Notes under the pieces: generated by a model | What the model was told of the DNA's origin: nothing | The model's input: only the letters and a program-made list of their open reading frames with translations | Databases searched by the model: none | DNA from: Lachnospiraceae bacterium | GTDB lineage: Bacteria > Bacillota > Clostridia > Lachnospirales > Lachnospiraceae | Direction: 5' to 3' | Length of the DNA: 64,000 bases | Assembly (NCBI GenBank): GCA_024682555.1 | Contig: JAIKZD010000032.1 | Coordinates: 25,325 to 89,324, forward strand | Program-made: the position numbers and the translations under genes | Shown: positions 57,892 to 64,000 of the stretch, in pieces | Numbering within the stretch: position 1 is the stretch's first letter | Layout of the letters: each line of letters opens with the position of its first letter

Positions 57892-59409
57892 TCAGGGGAT
57901 CCTTTCTTCATCAAGAATATACAGGCATCCTGCCATGTTTTCGGATATCAGATGATACTTTGATATCACGGTGTCATATAGCTCCGGAATATAACTGTCA
58001 AGAGTCGGGCTGATTATCATCCATTTAGGAGGTGTCTGTGCAAAGAAAGCCTGCAGATCCGTCAGTATATCGGGGTTTAAGGCGATAAAGAACTGGAGAT
58101 TGATCTGGTATCTGTTGCAGGGCATCAGGCCTGTAGCCTCAAAAAATGTCATATCGGTATCAAGTGAAAAAACACTGTCCCTCTCATTTACGGGTATCAG
58201 CAAAGCCAGGTCGTTTGCACAGGTGTAATAATCCGAATAATAGTTGTTGCCCCGGTCATATATGACGGTCTGAACGGTATCCATGGTGTTCATTCCGTAA
58301 TAGAAGATAAAAACCCCCAAAAGAAACAGGCATACAGCCTCTCTGATCCCCGAAAAAAGGATGAGGGGATCATAGATATCAAGTAAAAGTATGACCGAAA
58401 GAAGCATAATGGGTTCGGTGGAGATGAAATAATAGATCCAGGGATCACCGAGATGGAGCACCACATAGGTGAAAAGGGATGCAAATATCAGGATCAGGCA
58501 GAAACAGAAAGGGATGTAAGGGCCCGATCCGGGAGTTTTCCGTTTTATCAGCTTAAGAAAGGCTCTGTCCAGACCCGGAAGGTGAAGAAGTCCCGTCAGG
58601 AAACCGATAAAGCATGCGCTTAACTTAAGTTCCCACTTGATATTAAAGGGTTCGGCGAAATCCGTTCCCCGAAGATATGCGAATCTGAACACGCAGTAGA
58701 GCATGTCGGACAGACATCTGTTAAGATAAAAGAATACTATTACAGGGGCGATGGCGGTAAGCATGCCGAGTATGAAATAAAGCACATACATTAAGAGTTC
58801 CCTGAATCTTCTGTATATTATCAGACAGAAAAAGACTGCGACGCATAGACCCGCGATGGGGGCTGCCACCGTAACCTTGCCAAAGAGTATGATCCCCGAT
58901 ACGATACCCGAGGCAAGGGGGATATAAAATGGCAGGGAATCCCGGGCAATATCCTTTTCTTTAAGGAATCGCAGGGTAAGATAATATACAAGGAGAATTA
59001 AGGGAAGCATATACTCTTCAAGGGTATTTCCGCCCCATATCATGGAAATATGCACAAACAGGAAGATGATCAGGACCGCAATGGTTTTTGCCCGGTTTAA
59101 AAACAGTCTCGAGATCTTTGTGATCAGGATGAGGGTCATCCACATGAAAAGGACCTGTGTTATAAATACGCCGGTCCTTCCTTTATGTATAAACTGGCCG
59201 AGAGCTTCAATAAAGAAGAAATAAGGCCCTTTTAAGTCAAAGAAATCCCTGTAGGGGAGCTTTCCCATGGTTATCCCTCTTCCGACCATGGAAAAAAAAC
59301 TGGCATCACACCCGTACCAGTGCTTATAAAACGGACTGGTCCAGAGTGAAAAGAGCATTTCAAACAGAAATGATACCGCAAGCAGTATAAGGGGTGTCCG
59401 GTATTTCAT
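57892..59409 (-). CDS. Polytopic membrane glycosyltransferase (ArnT/PMT-like, GT39-type)
   Basis: 'GITMGKLPYRDFFDLKGPYFFFIEALG' plus many TM helices. Confidence 0.75.
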   Translation of the reverse strand: MKYRTPLILLAVSFLFEMLFSLWTSPFYKHWYGCDASFFSMVGRGITMGKLPYRDFFDLKGPYFFFIEALGQFIHKGRTGVFITQVLFMWMTLILITKISRLFLNRAKTIAVLIIFLFVHISMIWGGNTLEEYMLPLILLVYYLTLRFLKEKDIARDSLPFYIPLASGIVSGIILFGKVTVAAPIAGLCVAVFFCLIIYRRFRELLMYVLYFILGMLTAIAPVIVFFYLNRCLSDMLYCVFRFAYLRGTDFAEPFNIKWELKLSACFIGFLTGLLHLPGLDRAFLKLIKRKTPGSGPYIPFCFCLILIFASLFTYVVLHLGDPWIYYFISTEPIMLLSVILLLDIYDPLILFSGIREAVCLFLLGVFIFYYGMNTMDTVQTVIYDRGNNYYSDYYTCANDLALLIPVNERDSVFSLDTDMTFFEATGLMPCNRYQINLQFFIALNPDILTDLQAFFAQTPPKWMIISPTLDSYIPELYDTVISKYHLISENMAGCLYILDEERIP

Positions 59410-59514
59410 GTGATTCCATACAGCCTTTCAGCAGGAGGGGTAATGACCTTTTTGGTTTACTTTAAAACATGCATAGATTATAATTTAATAAGGTTTTTTT
59501 GACAAGGATATCAG

Positions 59515-60342
59515 ATGCAGGAGATCAAAGTTATACTGACCTGCCATAACAGATGCGGCATGACTGTTTCGGCAGTGAGATCAATACATGACACAAATCC
59601 CGAAAACAGATACTCATTCATCATTGTGGATGACAACAGTAACGATGATACGGTTGAAAAGATAAACGGGCTGATCGCGGAGGGATTTGACATTACCCTC
59701 ATAAAAGGTCCCGGGACGCTGTATTATTCGGGCGGTATGAGAGAGGGCATGGATCACGCTCTTAATCATGCGGATTCCGATTACTATCTGATAATAAACG
59801 ATGATGTGTCTTTTTATGACGGGATCATTGACAGGATGATAAGATATGCCCTTTCCGAAAACGGAAAACAGGAGGATGTCCTTGTGGGATGTACCGTTGA
59901 TGACGGAGGAATGATCACCTATGGGGGAATAAAATACATAAAAGGGATAAAGTACAGGCTTGTAGGCCCCGGGGAGGATACCCTCTGTGATACGTTCAAC
60001 GCAAACTGCGTACTTATAGGCTCCCGGGTTTTCAGGACGGTTCCCTGTCTGGATGATGTTTATCTTCATTCCCTCGGGGATTTTGATTACGGATTTTCCA
60101 TCAGCAAGAGAGATTATAAGATCCGCACTTTTTCCGAACCTGTGGGGATATGTACCGGGAATCCCGGGGAAGGCAGCTGGCTTGATCCGTCACTTGGCAG
60201 GCTCGAAAGGCTCAAGCTCAAGGAATCTCCCAAGGGAGCACCGTTTAAGCAATGGTTTTACTATCTTTACAAGAATTTCGGACTGTTAAGCGCTTTGCTG
60301 CACGGGTTTACGCCGTTTTTAAGGATACTTGCGGGAAAGTGA
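59515..60342 (+). CDS. Glycosyltransferase family 2
   Basis: 'VILTCHNRCGMTVSAVRSI...FIIVDDNSNDDTVEKI...YYLIINDDVSF'. Confidence 0.92.
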   Translation: MQEIKVILTCHNRCGMTVSAVRSIHDTNPENRYSFIIVDDNSNDDTVEKINGLIAEGFDITLIKGPGTLYYSGGMREGMDHALNHADSDYYLIINDDVSFYDGIIDRMIRYALSENGKQEDVLVGCTVDDGGMITYGGIKYIKGIKYRLVGPGEDTLCDTFNANCVLIGSRVFRTVPCLDDVYLHSLGDFDYGFSISKRDYKIRTFSEPVGICTGNPGEGSWLDPSLGRLERLKLKESPKGAPFKQWFYYLYKNFGLLSALLHGFTPFLRILAGK

Positions 60343-60414
60343 CCGGAGTCCGGGATGATGCCCGGGAAGTGACTCAGAGTGAAATACTGTATAATTTATC
60401 AGGGGGAAGGATTT

Positions 60415-60870
60415 ATGTACGGAAGGGAAGAAAGCATCAGCGAGAAAACAAGGGCACAGTACAAAAAGGATGTGGATGTTCTGGTAAAATACATACCATG
60501 GTTTGACAAGATACAGGGCAAATCCGTGCAGAGCATTTATGACGGTGAGAAGGACTTTAAGGTCATACAGATCCCCGTATATGACTCAAATCTCCTTTCC
60601 TTTGTTAAGGAGGCGGACAAAACGGCTCTGATAACGAAGAATTATCCCTATGTATATACAAGATTAAGGATTAAGACTGCGGAGGATGAGCTTAAAGCGG
60701 TGAACAGCGCACACTTAAAGGATATTGAGACTCTTAAGGGGATCTTAAGCAAATATATCCTCATGGGAAAATCCAAGGCTTCCGTATGGCGGGAGGGCGT
60801 TGAGAACGGTGTTCTCAGTGCCATAGTAAAGAGGCTTAAATATCTGTTTTACAATACAAATGTTGAATGA
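60415..60870 (+). CDS. Conserved hypothetical protein
   Basis: ORF upstream of aminotransferase; start chosen at MYGREESIS with SD ggggaagg. Confidence 0.6.
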   Translation: MYGREESISEKTRAQYKKDVDVLVKYIPWFDKIQGKSVQSIYDGEKDFKVIQIPVYDSNLLSFVKEADKTALITKNYPYVYTRLRIKTAEDELKAVNSAHLKDIETLKGILSKYILMGKSKASVWREGVENGVLSAIVKRLKYLFYNTNVE

Positions 60871-60883
60871 GAGGAATGATAAG

Positions 60884-62071
60884 ATGATCTCAAAAAAGAT
60901 GGTGGATCTGGTAAAAGGAAGCTCGGTGATACGGGCCATGTTCGAAGAGGGACAGAAGCTTTCCAGGCAGTACGGTGCCGAAAATGTCTATGATTTCAGC
61001 CTCGGCAATCCCAATGTTCCTGCTCCTCAAAAGATCGCGGACTCAATGGTGGAAATACTCAGGAATGAAGATCCCCTGTATGTGCACGGCTATATGAGCA
61101 ACGCAGGCTTTCCCGAGGTGAGAAAGGCAGTGGCGGATTCACTGAACGAGCGCTTCAAAACAGATTATACCTTTGAGAATATAGTCATGACAGTGGGAGC
61201 TGCTTCAGGGCTTAATGTCATATTTAAGACCCTTTTGGATCCCGGAGATGAGGTCATAACCTTTGCCCCCTTCTTTGGGGAATACCGCAATTACGTGAGC
61301 AACTATGACGGGAAACTTGTGATAATATCCCCAAATACCGCAGATTTCCAGCCGAAGCTTGACGAATTTAAGGAAAAAATAACGGATAAGACAAAGGCGG
61401 TGCTCATTAATTCTCCCAATAACCCCACAGGCGTGGTTTATTCCGCGGAGACTTACGAAAAGATGTCTGCGATCCTTGAAGAAAAGCAGAGGGAATTTTC
61501 GCATCCCATATACCTTATAACGGATGAACCCTACAGGGAACTGGTATATGGTGATATAGAGGTGCCTTATGTGCCGAAATACTATAAGAATACCGTAGTA
61601 GGATATTCCTTCTCAAAATCACTTTCACTTCCCGGAGAGAGGATAGGTTATCTGGTGATACCATCCTGTATTGAAGATGCGGAAGATATCATATCTGCCG
61701 CATCCGTTGCCACGAGGATCTTAGGATATGTGAATGCCCCTTCTTTACAGCAGCTTGCGGTAGCAAGATGTTTAAACGAGAAATCGGATATATCCTATTA
61801 TGAAAGGAACAGAAATACCCTGTACGAAGGCCTCATGAAGTGCGGATTTACCTGCCAGAAGCCGGAGGGAGCCTTCTATCTCTTCATGAAATCTCCGATT
61901 GAGGATGACAGGGAATTTTGTAATACGGCAAAGAAATATAATATTCTGATAGTTCCGGGGACAACCTTCGGTTGTTCCGGTTATGTCCGCATCGCATATT
62001 GTGTGGCCTATGAGACCATAGTCAATTCTCTTCTTAAATTCAGGCTTCTTGCAGGGGAGTACGGATTATGA
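60884..62071 (+). CDS. PLP-dependent class I/II aminotransferase
   Basis: 'YDFSLGNPNVPAPQKIADSM', 'NSPNNPTGVVYSAETYEKM', 'YSFSKSLSLPGERIGYLVI'. Confidence 0.92.
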   Translation: MISKKMVDLVKGSSVIRAMFEEGQKLSRQYGAENVYDFSLGNPNVPAPQKIADSMVEILRNEDPLYVHGYMSNAGFPEVRKAVADSLNERFKTDYTFENIVMTVGAASGLNVIFKTLLDPGDEVITFAPFFGEYRNYVSNYDGKLVIISPNTADFQPKLDEFKEKITDKTKAVLINSPNNPTGVVYSAETYEKMSAILEEKQREFSHPIYLITDEPYRELVYGDIEVPYVPKYYKNTVVGYSFSKSLSLPGERIGYLVIPSCIEDAEDIISAASVATRILGYVNAPSLQQLAVARCLNEKSDISYYERNRNTLYEGLMKCGFTCQKPEGAFYLFMKSPIEDDREFCNTAKKYNILIVPGTTFGCSGYVRIAYCVAYETIVNSLLKFRLLAGEYGL

Positions 62072-63129
62072 GCTGGGAAGACAGTGTAAGAAGGGTAACG
62101 CCCTATGTCCCGGGTGAACAGCCGAAGGTCGAGGGGGAGCTGATAAAGCTTAATACAAATGAATTTCCCTATCCGCCGAGCCCTGCAGCACAGGAAGCCG
62201 TAAGGAATTCTGATATAGCCTCACTCAGGCTCTATCCCGATCCCTTCTGTGATCCGCTGAGATCGGAACTGGCAAAACATCACGGACTTTCACCAAAGCA
62301 GGTTTTTGTGGGAGTAGGATCGGATGATGTACTTTCCATGGCCTTTCTGACCTTTTTTTATTCCGATAAACCTGTATTATTTGCCGATATCACATATTCC
62401 TTCTATGATGTCTGGGCAGATGTTTACCGGATTCCCTATGAGCTGAAGCCTCTGGATGAAAACCTTCGGATAAGGAAGGAGGACTATCTTTGCGATAACG
62501 GCGGTATAGTCATCGCAAATCCAAATGCACCCACAGGAATCTCGGTTTCCGGTGATATTTCCGTTATAGAAGAGATCGTCAGGGCAAACAGAGATTCCGT
62601 TGTCATAATTGATGAAGCATATGTTGACTTCGGCGGTGTTTCGGCACTTCCGCTCATTGACAGATATGATAATCTGCTGATCGTGAGAACCTTTTCCAAA
62701 TCCCGCGCCTTTGCAGGGATGAGGATAGGCTATGCCATGGGAAATGAAAAACTCATAGGATACATGAATGATGTAAAGTTTTCCGTTAATTCCTATACCT
62801 TAAACCGACCGGCCATAGATTACGGGGTGGCGGTGCTTAAGGATGAAGAATATTTTAAGGATACGGTTGCTAAGGTTATTAAGACGAGAGAGTGGACCGG
62901 GAAGGCTCTTTCGGATCTCGGATTTTCCGTCACGGATTCAAAGACAAATTTTGTCTTTGCTTCCCACAGGGAAACGGATGCGGAATACATCTTTGAACGG
63001 CTTAAGGAAAAGAAGATCTACGTAAGACATTTTAAGCAGCCCAGGATCAGGAATTATCTCCGGATATCCGTGGGCACCGATGATGAGATGAAGAGGCTTA
63101 TGGAGGAACTTAAGAGGATCCTCCCATAA
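62068..63129 (+). CDS. hisC: Histidinol-phosphate aminotransferase family
   Basis: 'LIKLNTNEFPYPPSP', 'IANPNAPTGISVS', 'IIDEAYVDFGG', 'RTFSKSRAFAGMRIGYAMG'. Confidence 0.9.
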   Translation: MSWEDSVRRVTPYVPGEQPKVEGELIKLNTNEFPYPPSPAAQEAVRNSDIASLRLYPDPFCDPLRSELAKHHGLSPKQVFVGVGSDDVLSMAFLTFFYSDKPVLFADITYSFYDVWADVYRIPYELKPLDENLRIRKEDYLCDNGGIVIANPNAPTGISVSGDISVIEEIVRANRDSVVIIDEAYVDFGGVSALPLIDRYDNLLIVRTFSKSRAFAGMRIGYAMGNEKLIGYMNDVKFSVNSYTLNRPAIDYGVAVLKDEEYFKDTVAKVIKTREWTGKALSDLGFSVTDSKTNFVFASHRETDAEYIFERLKEKKIYVRHFKQPRIRNYLRISVGTDDEMKRLMEELKRILP

Positions 63130-63282
63130 GTCCGGGATATGCATATGATACATGCATAACCGGATATTTCGGAAGGAGTTAGCACATAAGATCTGACACA
63201 TAAGGATTTGGCACATATAAAATCTTCAACTCATAGAGATGAGGATCTTTTGTATAAAAAAGGAGATCCCGGGGGAGAGAAT

Positions 63283-63780
63283 ATGGACGTTTTTACTCAT
63301 TATATAATTGTTTTTTTTATCTCGATGGTGCCCCTGATAGAGTTAAGGGGCGCAATACCCTATGCCATAGGGTTTATTGATGCGGGGGTTCCGTTAAAAC
63401 TCTGGCTTTGCTATGTGATAGCCATAATCGGAAATATGCTTCCCGTTCCTCTTATTTTCTTCTTTGCAAGAAAGGTGCTTGAGTGGGGAGCGGATAAGCC
63501 TGTAATCGGCAAGTTCTTTACTTTCTGTCTGGAGAAGGGTCATAAGGGCGGTGTAAAGCTGCAGAAGAAAGCGGGAAAGGGACTGTTTGTTGCTCTTTTG
63601 CTCTTTGTGGGCATTCCTTTACCCGGAACCGGAGCCTGGACAGGGACATTGGCGGCAAGCATTCTGGATATGGATTTTAAGTCAAGTGTTATAGCGGTAC
63701 TGTTAGGTGTTATACTTGCGGGAATAATAATGGGGCTTGTCAGTGCCGGGCTGTTTGGGGCTCTGGGAGCGCTTATCTGA
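63283..63780 (+). CDS. COG2426-type small multidrug-export/membrane protein
   Basis: 'FFISMVPLIELRGAIPYAIGF', 'GIPLPGTGAWTGTLAASIL'. Confidence 0.85.
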   Translation: MDVFTHYIIVFFISMVPLIELRGAIPYAIGFIDAGVPLKLWLCYVIAIIGNMLPVPLIFFFARKVLEWGADKPVIGKFFTFCLEKGHKGGVKLQKKAGKGLFVALLLFVGIPLPGTGAWTGTLAASILDMDFKSSVIAVLLGVILAGIIMGLVSAGLFGALGALI

Positions 63781-63802
63781 ACCGGGGAGGGGATTCTTAA
63801 AC

Positions 63803-64000
63803 ATGTATGATGATTTTGCCAATGTTTATGATGAGCTGATGGATAACGTGCCATATGTGAAATGGGCTGAAATGTTAAACGATATCATAAGGGAAGAGGG
63901 GATATCGATCCCCAATTCCGAATCCCAGGATAATCTCGAATCCGAGAGGAACCTGGTCGTTGATCTTGCCTGCGGGACAGGGACCCTTACCGAGCTGATG
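63803..64000 (+). CDS. Class I SAM-dependent methyltransferase (3'-truncated by window)
   Basis: MYDDFANVYDELMDNVPYVKWAEM...LVVDLACGTGTLTELM. Confidence 0.85.
   Translation, partial: MYDDFANVYDELMDNVPYVKWAEMLNDIIREEGISIPNSESQDNLESERNLVVDLACGTGTLTELM

Overview
The window reads as a Firmicutes (probably Lachnospiraceae-like; taxonomy inferred from protein style only) chromosome segment. (1) About 1-22.5 kb is the late region of a siphovirus-type prophage: small early ORFs, an ArpU/DUF1492-like regulator, HNH, a likely small terminase, portal, a MuF protein with an extra C-terminal domain, a zincin, large terminase, scaffold, HK97-type capsid, connectors, tail, holin and endolysin. It ends in a ~46-nt 3' fragment of tRNA-Lys(TTT). 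(2) About 22.5-30.65 kb is a second, decayed island bounded by another 22-bp copy of the same tRNA 3' end. It holds an orphan MuF C-terminal fragment with an overlapping small ORF, a ~2,143-aa secreted protein, an IS transposase fragment and an integrase fragment. (3) About 30.7-64 kb is chromosomal: hybrid histidine kinase, QueT-like, DegV, enolase, glutamine synthetase plus ANTAR, xth, nadE, tRNA-Trp and hisC. It also contains four MBOAT O-acyltransferase/SGNH-AlgX-like pairs within ~17 kb plus glycosyltransferases. The most notable observations are the MuF C-terminal/small-ORF cassettes with a repeated hairpin, the serial tRNA-Lys island, the repeat-flanked giant surface gene, a twin-box RNA-like motif at 420-505, and the fourfold MBOAT module. 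All calls come from reading the sequence and motifs; no database search was run.
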